Numbered from the stretch's first letter, positions 51,768-63,521 are shown. The stretch: DNA of 64,000 bases from Doryteuthis pealeii (GCA_023376005.1 CM042148.1:75879571-75943570), one strand, 5' to 3'. Notes: generated from the letters alone by a model not told the origin. Numbers and translations are program-made.

Positions 51768-52690
51768 TTTCTTTGTTTAATGGCATATCAACCTTTGTGG
51801 GTTATTTGATGCCAAAACCATCCATGTAGAAGAACAGTAGTGGTACTTGACAATATATTTAAATTGAATGGAGTATAACTCGGAAGACGTGTTAAGGGTT
51901 AGAAGCTATCTTTATTCTGTACCTCTGGTTTGTGCCCAGACCAAGGGCAGTAACTCTTAAGGGTTCATACCATCACATCCCCTCTTTTCACAAAATATTT
52001 TTTTTTATTTGTTTTAGTTTTATTTTATTTAAGTTTTATACAACACAAGAAATAAAAATATAACTGTTCAGTTGTGTTCATTTAGAGATTTTGCCTTTCT
52101 TTTTTTTTTCTTTTTTTTTTTCACATATATATATGTAAGTAATATAAAAATTCAAAGAAATGCTTTCTTTTTCTTTTTCTTTTTTTTGTGTCCATACAGG
52201 GATTTTCTTTTTGATAAGAAATTCCAAATTGAGAAAAAAAAAATGTTTTTGTTCTGTTTCATACATTGTATCTTGCCGGTGGCTTTATCATCCGGACAGA
52301 TTTAGTTGTTTTATTTTCTGTTGTGTTAGAGCGTGTATGTGATTCCTGTGGGACATGATGATTGCTAGTTTGGGACGGGGTATTCAGTATTTTTGTTTGA
52401 TTATTTTTTGATGGGTCGGTTTCCACTCTGGATGTTATGATCTCTGGATGGATACCTAGTTGCTGTAGATGGGTCTTTCCTCAGGTGTTTTCAATTCCAA
52501 CAGAGGACCTGTCCAGATGGGGTTTTGATGATAAAGGACCTTGGTTCCATGCATGTTTGTGTGACAACTGCAGAGCTCCATCTATTTGTGTCCTTGTCGT
52601 GCATCCTAACATGCTGTCTTATTTGGATATCAGGTAGATCTTTTGCATGCTGATCATAGTATGTTTTTTGTTCAGCTTGTCTCTTGTACA
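51768..52690. other. Retroposon fragment and unassigned sequence
   Basis: 51768-51850 is a minus fragment of the (ACCA)n-tail retroposon. T-rich runs lie at 52090-52190. At 52790-52491 a minus frame reads KRQAEQKTYYDQHAKDLPDI, a gypsy integrase-type motif (KQKKYYDRHAKDLP). It is a degraded gypsy relic partly covered by a SINE. Confidence 0.45.
52491..52690 (-). pseudogene. Ty3/gypsy integrase C-terminal relic
   Basis: The minus strand reads RQAEQKTYYDQHAKDLPDIQ, then WSSAVVTQTCMEPRSFIIKT. This is the post-catalytic stretch of gypsy integrase (K-Y-D-x-x-A-K-x-L, then the W...V GPY-like part). The upstream part is cut off by the SINE at 52694-52806. Confidence 0.6.
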
Positions 52691-52693
52691 AGT

Positions 52694-52806
52694 TCATACC
52701 TTTCTCAAGGGTATTAGTCTGAAAGTGAAAGCAATAGCATGACTGGAGTTTAAACTCGCTTACTTCGATGTTGAAGTCGAGCATATTTGCCACAATGCTA
52801 TGGGGA
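52694..52806 (-). mobile_element. tRNA-derived SINE, family 3, fragment
   Basis: TACCTTTCTCAAGGGTATTAG ... GCGAGTTTAAACTCCAG (minus) ... CATAGCATTGTGGCAAATATGC. Directly left of Helitron H2. Confidence 0.5.
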
Positions 52807-52822
52807 CTCTCTTGTTTTATAA

Positions 52823-53464
52823 TCTCTTATTATAATGGAGATTGTGGGTTTGTCTGTCTGTAACCGAAACTATATTACTATACAAGTCACAATTCCCTTT
52901 GTTATTTACATCACATTCTCCATGAATTTATTTTTATTTAAACCTCAATTATTAGTAAAATTGTTTTACATTATTAATACAGTTGACTATATCTACATAC
53001 TAATAACATGCAACTGAATTTATATATACAGTAAAATAGCGGATAACAGTGTGAATTGGAAGGCTAATTTGCATATTGATCTTAAAAAATTGATTTTAAT
53101 AAATGTATGCTTAGTATTATTGATTTCTAATTGTTTGGTTTTGTCTTAATGAATATGAGCAACAATCTCTGGGATAAATCTTTAAAAAAATCCATGAACA
53201 AGAAGAAATAACAGTAATTTTATTCTTTACTTCCTATTTTAACTCAATAGTTAAATTAGGAAAACTTACCAATCAAAGACAGGAGTAATGGAAAATGATG
53301 AAAGAGTTAGTTTCAAAGTTGTTCTATTTTCCAATCATACCCCCTCTGTTCCAAATCTTTTTATCTGCATTCTTTTCAGTTTCATTAGCCTTTCTAATTT
53401 AATATGATATTTTATGATATTAAAACTTAAATACTTGCACCCGGAGGGTGCATATATTTGCTAG
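52823..53464 (+). mobile_element. Non-autonomous Helitron, copy H2
   Basis: About 640 bp, closely similar to 44528-45164 over its full length. Same TCTTATTATAATGG start, same 3' hairpin and CTAG end followed by T. Confidence 0.8.
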
Positions 53465-54046
53465 TAATAATAATATCTTTTTCAGCTGGATATATTAGAT
53501 CTGAAACCTGTCAGCTGTTCCTTATATTTCAACATCTGAATCCTTGAATTTATTGTTTTTCCATTGCACATTTACAATCCTTCCAGAGCCTAAGTCTATG
53601 ATTTTTCCATATTATGTTCCACATTCTCACTAAAATAGATCTATCTTATTTCCACTGAATACTTATAGTTTTTCAACAATTCATCCAACCTTGCCTTAGT
53701 CAGTAAGGATTGATAAATTAATAAAGTTTAAATAAAAACTAAAACAAATGAGAAAAAAATGAAAATATATAAAAAAATGTCCCAAAATTTCACTTCAGCC
53801 AAAGTTTTTTTAAACTTTTTGTACCAAAAAAAGAAGGAATCAGTCTCTTTTGCTGTTTACCAAACCAAAGGATACCTGTGCATTTGCAGACCTCTTGAAA
53901 CAAGCAATCCATACTATATAACTTTTGTAACAAACATAAAGGAAAGGTGAATAACCAACACAAACAATCTGTTAATCCACCAGAGTTTCTTCCCTTACTC
54001 TCAAACATCTACAAAACACTCAGAGATGAACGGACAGTTTTAAATA

Positions 54047-54690
54047 CAGGGTGTTCAGGAGAAATTTGACAGTTTCATAAGGAAAAAGAAAAAGTGCTTG
54101 GTAACTACGAAATTTAATGGATTGTAAAGAAATTCAACAGGCATAGAAATTACACTACTGTCAACAAGTTTCATTCAAAATAACTGCCATTAGCATCGAT
54201 CACAGCCTCAATCCTGCTCCGGAACCTAGAGCAAGCTGATGTTACAGTTTCCCTGGGAAGGGTCTCAAAAACTACCTTAATTCAGTAGATTAACTGGGCT
54301 TTTGTAGTAATGGCACGGCGATTGGTGTCTTTCTCAACAGAGCCACATACATAATAATCCACGGGTTTAAGATCTGGGGAGTTCGGAGGCCAAACATTCA
54401 GACTGGTGTGGTTGTAAAAATTCGCCAACAACCATTTTTTTACTTTTCTCAGAGGTGTGGCAGGGGGCCGAATCCTGCTGCCATACATATGGCCTACCAT
54501 TGGCTACCCTGTTATCCAGGGCTTGACTGCAGTGTTTAGCAACTCCACATAGCCATCTGAGGGTCCTCTAACACTTTTTTCTGCAGATTTTCGAGGAATT
54601 CTGCTGTACGAACACAATCAGATCTTCTGTTATGTTGCTTTCTTCTAGCCACAGCCTCGTAGTCTCCAGCTCATGCAATGGTGTGATATA
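54047..54690 (-). pseudogene. Mariner transposase, C-terminal relic
   Basis: The minus strand reads VWPPNSPDLKPVDYYV (the mariner third-catalytic-Asp motif), VEKDTNRRAITTKAQLI, and after an in-frame TGA RFRSRIEAVIDANG. The frame ends near 54171. More degraded coding lies at 54500-54690. The outer end CAGGGTGTTCAGGAGAAATT (54047) is a plausible terminal repeat. Frameshifts and stops make it inactive. Confidence 0.8.
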
Positions 54691-55046
54691 ATGATATTAT
54701 TAAGAGACAGAATAGAATGGTCTGCCTTTTACATTATTTGAGGGTCTCTCCTATGTTACATGTCCTTTTTGGTCATGTGACAAGGTGAACCTTAGAATCA
54801 CTCTTTTATGAACACTTTGATATTGGAAGTGACAGACATAGTCATTTCACTTTCCAGTAGATATGTACATGGTGCCTGTCTTTTGTTCCCAGACCACCTG
54901 AAATATAGTTAGTGGTTTCCTCCCATTTGTTGTTTGACCTTTCTTCATGTTCCATGGAACACATTCTGACGCTTTTATAGTCTGGAATGAGAACTTGGTT
55001 CCCTCCTTGTATGTTGTTAATTTGATGTTCTATAGTATTAATAGGG

Positions 55047-55292
55047 CTGGTTCAGCTTAGTCGGTAGAGTGTTTGGCTAGGAATCACTAGGTTCTTGGTT
55101 CAATACGGCCCTTGCCAACTCAGTGTATGAGTAGCACAGGGATCTGTGCGGTAAAGTGAGGAGCTGATGGTAGGTGTCACGCTCCAGCTAAGAAGCTAAA
55201 ATAATCTCCTTGGTCTAGCACTAGGGAAAAGGGGATAGACTCCCTTGCTGTCTGGCTGATATTGACATTAGGCTGCCCCAACAATGACTTTT
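55047..55292 (+). mobile_element. tRNA-derived SINE, family 1
   Basis: GGGCTGGTTCAGCTTAGTCGG ... GGCTGCCCCAACAATGACTTT. Confidence 0.75.
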
Positions 55293-56030
55293 TACTATAG
55301 TATTAACTGATTTGTCTTTTTCCCTACCGAATATTCTGTTAGGTTACCCTCTTTTGGATAACCTAATGCATTATAAGAAACAGGTGTTAGCTACAAGTTA
55401 AGACCCTACTAATACTTATGATATTTATTGATTCTTTCAGTGTAGCATTTTCAATTTTATATCACATCTGGTAACCAAAGGAAGTTGGAATTAAATTCTT
55501 AATTTTAAATTTCATTCTCTGAGAATAAGTTGTGCTACATAATTGATAAGTTATTTATCAGTTGTATACAGTAGTATAGTTAAATCAAACCAATAGTTTT
55601 ATGGAAAAATACAGGGAATTTGATTGACAATATTTAACCCTAAATTTGACCTCTTCTCTGATTTGCCAAAGCGAACATGAAAAAGTTAGTTTAGAGAAAT
55701 AAATTAGGCTGGGTGAGATGAGATGGATTGCAATGGTGCTCTGTCCATTTAAACCCATTTCTCATGCACATTTATATTGATCCGGGTTTTATAAAATGAA
55801 ATATGAGCGCTAAGTAAAACAACAAAGTCTTGTGTTCATTTATTAAAAAAAAAAGCAATGACATGAGACATCCCAAGATCAAGTCAACAAGAATCCCAAG
55901 CCAGAAGAACAGACACCCAGAGATAGATCCAGCTACGAAAGCAGCTACCCAGCCCAGATCCAGATAACAGATAAAAGATACAGAATAATAGAACCAGCAA
56001 AGAAGAAGAAACAGAAGCTAAGTATAGCAA
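55293..56030. other. Unassigned with LTR-end-like repeat
   Basis: 55815-56030 shares AAAGTCTTGTGTTCATTTATT and GACATGAGACATC-type leader sequence with 56960 and the minus copy at 58125. It probably belongs to the same LTR superfamily, interrupted by the zinc-finger repeat at 56035. Confidence 0.4.
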
Positions 56031-56034
56031 TAGC

Positions 56035-56410
56035 ATAATCTTTACAGATCATTGCTGTCTCTCACAATCCTATAACCCCACCACCAGAACCTTTCCTCTC
56101 ATGAGCCCTCAAATGACTCATCAAACCTGCTCCACAAAGTTTGATGCAAATATGACATAGAAAGGACGTCTTTCTCGTTGTATCAGATAATAAAATGTTA
56201 TGCTTATGCATATGACTCTTAAGAACAGAAGCTGACTTACAGACTTTGTTATAGATTGCAGAAGACACATTTTTGTTCCTGGAGTTTGCATGAATTGTCC
56301 CTGATGAGATTTCCTATGATTGACATATCCAGCCTTAGAAAGCAGAATTCGACCACATGTCTGACATTTCCAACCCTCCATGTTCTCTCCAATATGACAG
56401 GTGTATCCCT
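56035..56410 (-). pseudogene. C2H2 zinc-finger ORF fragment of a repeat (second copy)
   Basis: Same C-terminus as 17301-17684 (HLRAHERKGSGGGVIGL). It keeps the first finger intact (WKCQTCGRILLSKAGYVNHRKSH spread) but is frameshifted after it and has lost residues of the second and third fingers (IYNKVC, KLCGAGL). Flanks repeat GAAGATACAGAATA..AGAAGAAGAAACAGAAGC on both sides. Confidence 0.55.
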
Positions 56411-56660
56411 TTCGAAGATACAGAATATTAGAAGAAGAAACAGAAGCTAACTATATAGGTATATGTACATGGGTATACTAATATATCAATACATTGTTTT
56501 AAAGAAAGAGGCTATGTGAGAAGTTGTTCTTATCTTTTTCATGTTTTCATATCCAACATCTTTTGAGATTTGAATGCTTTTTTGTTTTGTTTGACGGGTC
56601 AATCCTTCTTAGGGGACTGAACAAATCCTCCACTGCAAAACCCACAGATTCAACTCATAA

Positions 56661-57134
56661 TGCTACATAATCATTAGATACCTAATGATTATGACAATAG
56701 TGTAGAAATCATATTAGTACAGCTGATGGCCTTGAGAGTGAGTGACAATGCTTGACCTCACTCGGACCTTGCCTTGTGGGATAGACCGTGAGAAACGGAA
56801 CCCCGATAGAAGCCCCCTTTCAGTTTAAGGGGTAAGCAACTCAGTTAGAGTTAGAACTTAGAAGCGAAGCTAGCAAGATGTGAGTCTCACTGTGCAGTTG
56901 TCTGGTCTGGGGGTCTACGAATAAAGTAACATCATCGTAAATTGAAGTCTTGTGGTTATTACTAAAAGCTAACAATGACACAAGGCTTCTGATAACAAGA
57001 ATCCCTAGCAACAGAAACCAGACCCGAAGTCCCCAAGAAACACCACGACAAGACCAGACCAAGATAGATGATAGAAGAACCAAGCCGGCCAGAAGAAGAT
57101 ACGACGAGAGTAAGACGTAAGAAAGTATATAACA
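56661..57134 (+). mobile_element. Solo LTR, copy 1
   Basis: TGCTACATAATCATTAG ... AAGTATATAACA, i.e. TG..CA, 474 bp. It contains CGAATAAAGTAACATC (poly(A)-like) and AAGTCTTGTGG. It matches 57959-58425 on the opposite strand. The hydrophobic minus-strand frame over it is an artefact. Flanking target duplication is not clear. Confidence 0.6.
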
Positions 57135-57379
57135 TATACCTATATTTAGTGCCAGTAAAAGAAGGCTATGCAACAATAACTGAGGAAAGCAAAAAGAGTT
57201 CACAAGGTAAAACATTTGTGATAAAACCAACTAAAACTCCATGGATATCTGCCATGTCATTTGGCAATATATTACAAGTTTGGCCACCAAAGTTTTTATG
57301 ATAAACCACAATTCTCTATCTATAATTCTTCTGCCATTTTCTTTCACTCCATCTTTATTTCACTTAGCATTGTTGATCA

Positions 57380-57585
57380 CTTAGGTCAGTGGTTCTCAAC
57401 CAGGGTACATATGGACCCCCCCCCCCGGGGGACCATATAACATTTTTTGGGACCCAGACAAGCAAAATATATATTTAACTATAATTTTTAAACATCGAAT
57501 GGCTATGGGAGGGTCCACCAGAGTAAAATAGGATTAAAAGGGGTCAATACATAAAAAAGGTTGAGAACCATTGACTTAGGTGAAG
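57380..57585. repeat. Short inverted pair (AGTGGTTCTCAACC)
   Basis: GTCAGTGGTTCTCAACCAGG (57384) and AAAAGGTTGAGAACCATTGAC (57555) are inverted ends of a 195-bp sequence containing GGGACCATATAACATTTTTTGGG. The ends and body resemble widespread hAT-type MITEs ending CAGTGGTTCTCAACC. Confidence 0.65.
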
Positions 57586-57619
57586 GTGGTGGTGGCAGCA
57601 GTGATAATAGTAGTAGTAT

Positions 57620-57860
57620 AGGTGAAATTGCTTATAGTCAGTATCATCTGTGCAACGAGGTAGTCTATCCCATTTTCACTAGCACTAACCTGAGAGATTC
57701 TTTTTATGTCTGAGGTGGAGCACCACAACAACCATCAGCTCCCCAATTTTCTGCACAGATTCAAAGAATCATGTGTTGAGTTAGCGAGGGTCGGTATTGA
57801 ACTCAGAGGCTTGTGGTTTCTGAGGTGGATACTCTAACAACTGAGCTAAACTGATTGTCT
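57620..57860 (-). mobile_element. tRNA-derived SINE, family 1 (divergent)
   Basis: GGTGAAATTGCTTATAGTCAG ... CTCTAACAACTGAGCTAAAC. Confidence 0.65.
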
Positions 57861-57877
57861 ATAAATAAAGTTGATTG

Positions 57878-58505
57878 TAGTTTAATGGTTATCATCAATA
57901 GAAATGGACTTGGTGAAACAAATTCAAATCCTGGATGAGGCTATTTGCATTTTACATATGTTGTATACTCTCTTTCCTTACTGTCTTACTTCTATTATTC
58001 TTCTTCCAGCGTCTCTTCTAGCATCTGGACTTCGTCTTGGGGACTTCGTGTCTGGTCTTCCATTGGGGATTTCTCTTTATCAGAAGCCCTGTGTCATTGG
58101 TAGATTTTTAGATATTAACACAAGACTTTGATTTAACTTAGATCATATTTTATTCTGAAATCCCCACCAGACTATCTGCGCAGATCGAGTCGGCACCGTG
58201 CATAACACGACTTACCACCGTCGTGGCTTTGGCTAATCTGACTAAAACTCTATTTCTAATCTAAACTGGAAGAGGGTCTTCTCCACCGATTTTCACGGAA
58301 GGAGGATTAGGACTGAGGTCAAGCCTTGTCATTCAATCCTTCAAGGCCACCGGCTGAACTTATAACAGCCATTTTGGTTTCTACACTACTGTACATAAGT
58401 ATTAGGAATTAATAATTATGTAGCACATAGTGCTAATACCCCTGGAAAAAGTATAAATCTAACTATTCTCCCTTTAGCTATGGGTAAATAGTGTTAAACA
58501 CGCTA
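57878..58505 (+). mobile_element. tRNA-derived SINE, family 3, split by a solo LTR
   Basis: Head 57878-57958 (GATTGTAGTTTAATGGTTATC ... CAAATTCAAATCCTGG). The tail resumes at 58426 (CATAGTGCTAATACCCC ... TATGGGTAAATAG). The gap is the LTR at 57959-58425. Confidence 0.75.
57959..58425 (-). mobile_element. Solo LTR, copy 2, inserted in a SINE
   Basis: Read on minus: TGCTACATAATTATT ... GAGTATACAACA, 467 bp, TG..CA. Target duplication CATA (57955-57958 and 58426-58429). Homologous to 56661-57134. Confidence 0.75.
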
Positions 58506-59090
58506 AACTAAGGAAACAATTAACAGCCAACACTAACACAAAACACCAACAAATGTATTCAAGATGTTTATATTGTGTTAGTATAGCATTTAATTCTAAG
58601 ACTAACAACAAGTAAATGAATTAATATTTCGTTTAAATTTAACAATCTATTAACCAGCGTATGAAACAACGAATAACAATATGAAGTCCTTACTGTATAT
58701 AAAGTTGAGTTTAAGGGACTTACCGGCATGTTGGAGAAGATATCTGATATCTTACGGTGATTTCTTGGAGCCGTTAATATCGCTGCCTTGTGGAACCGCT
58801 GGTGGAATCTGTCTGGCTGGATTTGGGATTTTGAGCCTAAACTTTTGGGCTAATCATGTGATTGGTATATCCAATCACAAAGAACCTCTCCTCATTCACT
58901 CTATATACAGGAATCACCATTTTACTGACCCAACATTTATTTCAACACTGCCGTTCGCTCCACTTGTCAAAGTCAAATGTCGTTGTCAAGGAAACACATG
59001 GGCACATGAAAAGGGTTTCTTAAAAGAGAAGAGTTCTCTTAAAGAAAGATAACTCAAGTTATCTTTCTTTGTTCCATGACATCAACAAAT
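58506..59090. other. Unassigned, LTR-like
   Basis: A 123-codon plus frame (58681-59052) lacks motifs. Its complement contains TGTGATTGGATATACCAATC, similar to GTGATTGGATATAGCAATC in the LTR at 47003, so it is likely old LTR sequence. A palindrome CTTTCTTTAAGAGAACTC.. lies around 59035-59070. Confidence 0.4.
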
Positions 59091-59272
59091 AGTAGGGAAG
59101 ACTGAGCTTTTTAACCTCAGTAGGGCATAAAGTCTAGATCAAAGAAAACTGAATTCAAACCTGTGAAAATCTGTTTAAAAATTGACCTTGTATCGCATCC
59201 TTCTTGTGCATAGGGGTTGGATAATAGATACAGTATTGTCCATGAATGAATACATGCAGAACAGTTTAAGGG

Positions 59273-59420
59273 CGTCTTATCATGGTGTAATGGTTAGCGA
59301 GCTTGTCTCGCAGATCATTACTACTGAATAGCATGTTTGATCCTTGCTGGACGCCCCATACTTTGTTAATTTGTGTCCCATCCGACCTGTGGCGAATGGG
59401 CTGGGTAAATACCTACACTC
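59273..59420 (+). mobile_element. tRNA-derived SINE, family 2
   Basis: GGCGTCTTATCATGGTGTAATGG ... GTTTGATCCTTGCTGGACGCC ... CGAATGGGCTGGGTAAATACC. Confidence 0.7.
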
Positions 59421-59525
59421 TTAACAATATTCTATATAAAAGTTAATTTTCTTTTAAATAAAAGATACCAAAATTTATTATATCTAGTGGAAAAATATAC
59501 AATCAAATGTATTAGTTAGATTAGT

Positions 59526-59640
59526 TGGCTGGTTGGTTGGTTGGTTGGTTGGATTTTAGGGCATGTCAACCCTTTTTGGGTTATTTCATGCTAAAGACAT
59601 TTTGTTTTATCCATTCTTGATGGGTATTGAAAACTCTGAC
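59526..59640 (-). mobile_element. Retroposon, (ACCA)n-tail family, 3' end
   Basis: (GGTT)n then GGATTTTAGGGCATGTCAACC ... CCATTCTTGATGGGTATTG on plus, i.e. the tail end on minus. Confidence 0.65.
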
Positions 59641-59689
59641 AAGTGTGGATGTCACTAAATTTCCCTATAATTTTTCCAAGCTGTAGCCA

Positions 59690-60060
59690 TATCAGTGCTG
59701 TTGTATGGCTGTACCACTTGGACTCTAAGAAAAACTTCGATGGGAACTGCTGCATGCTGTCTTGAACAAACTATGGCAGCACCTCCCCCTCTCAAGAAAG
59801 CAGCTGTATGACCACTTACCCCCTATCACTCAAACCATCAACGTGAGACAAATAAGACATCCTGGATACTGCTGGAGAAGTAAGGATGAAATCATAAATA
59901 ATGTTCTCCTGTGGACACCTACTCATGGACACACCAGTGTGAGCCAAACAACAAGGACCTACATCAATCAGCTCTGTGTGGATTCTGGATACTGCGCAGT
60001 TTCCCCAATTTGTTTAAAACAGCATGCAACATCCTTGTGCAACTTCTATCTAGCTTTTCC
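59690..60060 (+). mobile_element. LINE 3' part (reverse-transcriptase C-terminus)
   Basis: Open frame from about 59762: LWQHLPLSRKQLYDHLPPIT, RQIRHPGYCWRSKDEIINNV, LLWTPTHGHTSV and TYINQLCVDSGYC, the C-terminal block of an endonuclease/RT LINE polyprotein. 5'-truncated, with frameshifts upstream. Confidence 0.75.
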
Positions 60061-60234
60061 TTGTGGAACTTTGCTAGTGTCCAAGTGGTGCAGCCATACA
60101 GCAGCACTGACACGGCTACAGCTTGGAAGAATTTTCACTTAATTACAAAGAAATCTGAGGACAGACTTCTTAGATTATCTATCTATCTATCTATCTCTCT
60201 CTATATATATATATACACATATATGTTTCTACAA

Positions 60235-60690
60235 GCATTATCATCTTGCAACACCCTCTGGTTAAAAATAAGAAGCTGTCCAAATTGTCCATTAAGAAAT
60301 GCAAAAATGTAAATCCTGATTATTTGGTATTGCTTATCTGCCAAATTCTTATTCTTTATGAGTGTTGTCACCTCACCTAAGTAATTTTTTTTTATTACAA
60401 AGAAAAAAAGGGGAGAAAAAGGACATGCTACACAGAAAAAATATAATAAGAAAGAAAGAAAGAGAGATGGGGAAAGGTAGAGAGGGGGTGGGCGCTTGGA
60501 AGCATAACACTAATCTGTTTCAATCAAACATAAGGAAAAAATGAAAAGAAGGAAAGAAAGAAAAAAAGAGTGAGAGAGAGTTATATCAAGTTTATTATTA
60601 TTTTTACATATTAAAGTATTTGCAATAGCTCTTAAGTAAACATATCAAATTATCATACTGTGGTATATCCAAAAGTCCTGCTAGTATATA
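60235..60690 (-). repeat. Dispersed repeat with purine tracts
   Basis: Third copy of the 4885-5500 / 10100-10590 family (TATCATCTTGCAACACCCTC ... CAATAGCTCTTAAGTAAACATATC). Confidence 0.65.
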
Positions 60691-60867
60691 TATGATATAT
60701 ATATAATTTGTTTATTTTAAAATCTAGTATGATGTGGATTGTGCAAAGTAACAAGCTATTTCTTTAATTCATAATTAATTAAATTACTTTATTTTCATAC
60801 CATGAAGAAGTAGGTATCTTAACTATATTAATATAGTATATTACTAAATTAAAAGCTTTATTAGTTC

Positions 60868-60932
60868 AATACCGGTCCCCGCTAACTCAGCATATGAGTT
60901 CTGTGCGGTAAAGTAAGGAGCTGAGGGGAGGG
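60868..60932 (+). mobile_element. tRNA-derived SINE, family 1, short fragment
   Basis: GTTCAATACCGGTCCCCGC ... GTGCGGTAAAGTAAGGAGCTG. Confidence 0.6.
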
Positions 60933-61103
60933 AGCACAATCAGGGCTGAGTAATTGTAGTGGGTGCAGTGGAGTCGTCTGAACTCGTTTATGATTTTGTT
61001 AGGGCCTACCCAAGACATCTGCTTCATATTTTTTGTATTTCCATACAGACCCAGGAGAATACTTTTTACCATGTCTGAATCGATCAAAAATAAGTTTTTA
61101 TAT

Positions 61104-61380
61104 CATCATCATCATCATCATCATCATCATGCCACGCTGACTGCACAGATTCCCATGACTCTCTCTTGCCAACCGCCCTATCGTTTATCGCTCCTTGCAA
61201 GTCCTCCTTACGACATACAGTATACACCCAGAGCTGATCAATGTAAATCTTTGCTGGTATGCCCACTCTGGTGTGTCCATGTGTAGGTGTCCATAGTTCT
61301 TTCTTCTCCAGTAGTGTCCAGCATGTCTTGCTTAGATGATTTGTGTGATAGGAGATAACTGACTGTATAAGTACTTTTTT
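61104..61380 (-). mobile_element. LINE 3' end with (GAT)n tail
   Basis: The minus frame reads WTPTHGHTRVG, KIYIDQL, DLQGAINDR and ends in a run of Asp codons that is the (GAT)n tail (61105-61130). Same family as 59690. Confidence 0.75.
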
Positions 61381-61384
61381 GGGT

Positions 61385-61600
61385 AATCTGAACATTAGCT
61401 ACATAAATGAGAGTAATTTTCCCTTGTTTGTTTCACTTTGAGGAAGCCGTTTGTTTTGGTCAGCCATTTTCATTTCATAATAAATCTACACTGAAAATAC
61501 AAATTTGTTCAAATCAATACAATTGCATGTCTTAACTCGAAAATGTGTTCCTAATAATAATTAAGTTCATTTCAAATAATGCACAAGCACAATTGTTAAA
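61385..61600 (+). repeat. Fold-back MITE, one arm
   Basis: GTAATCTGAACATTAGCTAC ... AATAATGCACAAGCACAATT. Matches the left half of 20688-21085. Confidence 0.7.
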
Positions 61601-61778
61601 GTCCAAGTGGTGCGACCATACAGTATTTATCAGAGAGATCAAATCTACATATGATCAATAATCTGTCTATTTCAGAGAAAACAAATAGAATTAATTTTTG
61701 TTTAAAAAGATTATTTTGGTGTATTATTTTTATTCTGGGTAATACTAGATTCTCCTGCTACTAAATAAAAGTAAAAAG

Positions 61779-62027
61779 TAAAGTCGTCGGGGTGGCTTAA
61801 TGTCGGTATCAGCCAGACAGCAATGGAGTCTATCCCCTTTTCAATAACGCTAGACCAAGGAGATTGTTTTTGGCGTCTGAGGTAGAGTGCCACACCTTCC
61901 ATCAGCTCCTTACTTTACCGCACAGATCCCTGTGCTACTCATACGCTGAGTTGATGAGGGCCAGTATCGAACCCAGAACCTTGTGGTTCCTAGCAGAACA
62001 CTGTACCGACTGAGCTAATCCAGCCCT
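61779..62027 (-). mobile_element. tRNA-derived SINE, family 1
   Basis: AGTAAAGTCGTCGGGGTGGC ... GTACCGACTGAGCTAATCC, then (GT)n. Confidence 0.8.
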
Positions 62028-62029
62028 GT

Positions 62030-62600
62030 AATGTGTGTGTGTGTGTAAGTTGAAAATGGAATTGAATCCGACGATATGTTGAAAGGAAAAATAAATAAAG
62101 GAAAGAAAATGTTGAATGGATAAAATAGATTTACAAACACGTGTTTCAGCCAGGAGTTTGTTCATGTACACATGTATTCTATTTATTATTATTTTAAATC
62201 TAAAATAAAATAATAATAATAGAAAATTATAAAATCTTTAATCATACAAAGAATAACGGCCTTCAGAGTAAAATGTTTGATATTTGAAGTTAAAACTGGT
62301 CAAAATATAGAGAATTTTGAAGTGTTCGAAAAAAAAAAAAATTTTTTTTTTTTAGATTATTTGAGAGACATTCCACAGCAAGAGAAAATAGTGATGTTTG
62401 TAGGAAGGTTACAGTTAGAGAATATGTTTGGGGAGTGATATTTGAAAAAAGGGAATTTTTAATTCCATAAGTAATATTATTGACTTGTGCAAAGAAAAGT
62501 TAAGGTTCTGTTAATATATGATTTAAAATTTGCTTTATAATTTAGTGAAATATGTGTGTTTGTATTGGTGAATCTATTTGTTTTTAATATGATCTCAGTG
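62030..62600. other. AT-rich, unassigned
   Basis: I recognise no repeat family or coding motif here. Short A/T runs only. Confidence 0.5.
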
Positions 62601-62611
62601 ATCATTGTTAA

Positions 62612-62616
<5 letters not shown>

Positions 62617-62659
<43 letters not shown>

Positions 62660-62816
62660 CATCGGAACATCATCATCTACAGGGACAACCTACAAATGCA
62701 AAATCTGTGGTCGAGAATGTTTCTCAAACATAGGATTTCATAGTCACAGGAGGCGCTGCAACTTCAGGGGCACACAAAAACTTTTATCATAGTCTTTCGA
62801 GACTGAATTGCCAATG

Positions 62817-62870
<54 letters not shown>
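62617..62870 (+). mobile_element. LINE 3' end bounded by (TA)n runs
   Basis: Between (TA)n at 62617-62657 and 62819-62870 the frame reads TYKCKICGRECFSNIGFHSH, RRRCN, a C-terminal CCHC/CCHH finger typical of LINE polyproteins. It is followed by TAG and TCTTTCGAGACTGAATTGCC. About 150 bp, 5'-truncated. Confidence 0.65.
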
Positions 62871-62875
<5 letters not shown>

Positions 62876-62959
62876 TAAAGTAGTGTACAAAGAGTCAACA
62901 GCTCTTGATAGCTGTTTTTCTTGCTTATATGATTTTCAAACCAAGTCGATAACTTGTAT

Positions 62960-63300
62960 TATTTAGATCTTTTGAACTGTTGTACTCATATTTATTGTTA
63001 TATACATAATGTTTTTGACCGATATGCCCTCCGGCCTTCTTCAGGTTTTACCCATTTGTTAGATGTCAAACTCAGGTGCCTTCATGGAACTTCAAATTGA
63101 ATTTAATTTAACCCTTTGAGGTAGATTGTTCTCATTCCGTTAAACATGACAGGGTACAAGAGTTAAGCTATGTTAACGATTCTATATTATTTTCACCTGT
63201 AGTCAGGATTGAACCAGCAACCTCCAGATGATTGTCACTTAGAACTGTATTAACCCTAATATCCATTGCACTATGTGTCCATTATCAAGCCTCATCTCAA
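62960..63300. mobile_element. Fold-back/SINE composite (GTTTCGGCC family)
   Basis: TATTATTTAGATCTTTTGAAC ... CGATATGCCCTCCGGCCTTC, then on minus ACACATAGTGCAATGG ... GCTGGTTCAATCCTGAC. Related to 35890-36125, but the two parts have opposite relative orientation here. Confidence 0.55.
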
Positions 63301-63482
63301 AAATTCAGACAAATAAGTCAATAATTGTTACATTATGCATTTCATTGATGTGTAATAGGAGAGTAGTTCTCTCTCCTTGTCTTTTCATTTATAATCAAGC
63401 CAATAAAAATCTGGTATACTGGATTTAGAAGGAAATTAATTTATAATAAACATTGGTAAAGGTATAGTTATCTATGGACAAG

Positions 63483-63488
<6 letters not shown>

Positions 63489-63518
<30 letters not shown>
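63489..63518. repeat. (TA)n microsatellite
   Basis: About 14 TA units. Confidence 0.95.

Positions 63519-63521
<3 letters not shown>

Noticed and set aside
56841..57230. 129-codon hydrophobic minus-strand frame resembling a membrane protein
   Set aside because: It lies antisense across a solo LTR that has a homologue at 57959-58425 without this frame.
58681..59052. 123-codon plus-strand frame
   Set aside because: No motif. The complement resembles LTR sequence at 47003, so likely chance within old LTR.
59762..60142. Candidate host gene (126-codon frame)
   Set aside because: The sequence is the C-terminus of a LINE reverse-transcriptase polyprotein with related copies at 30240, 51417 and 61104.
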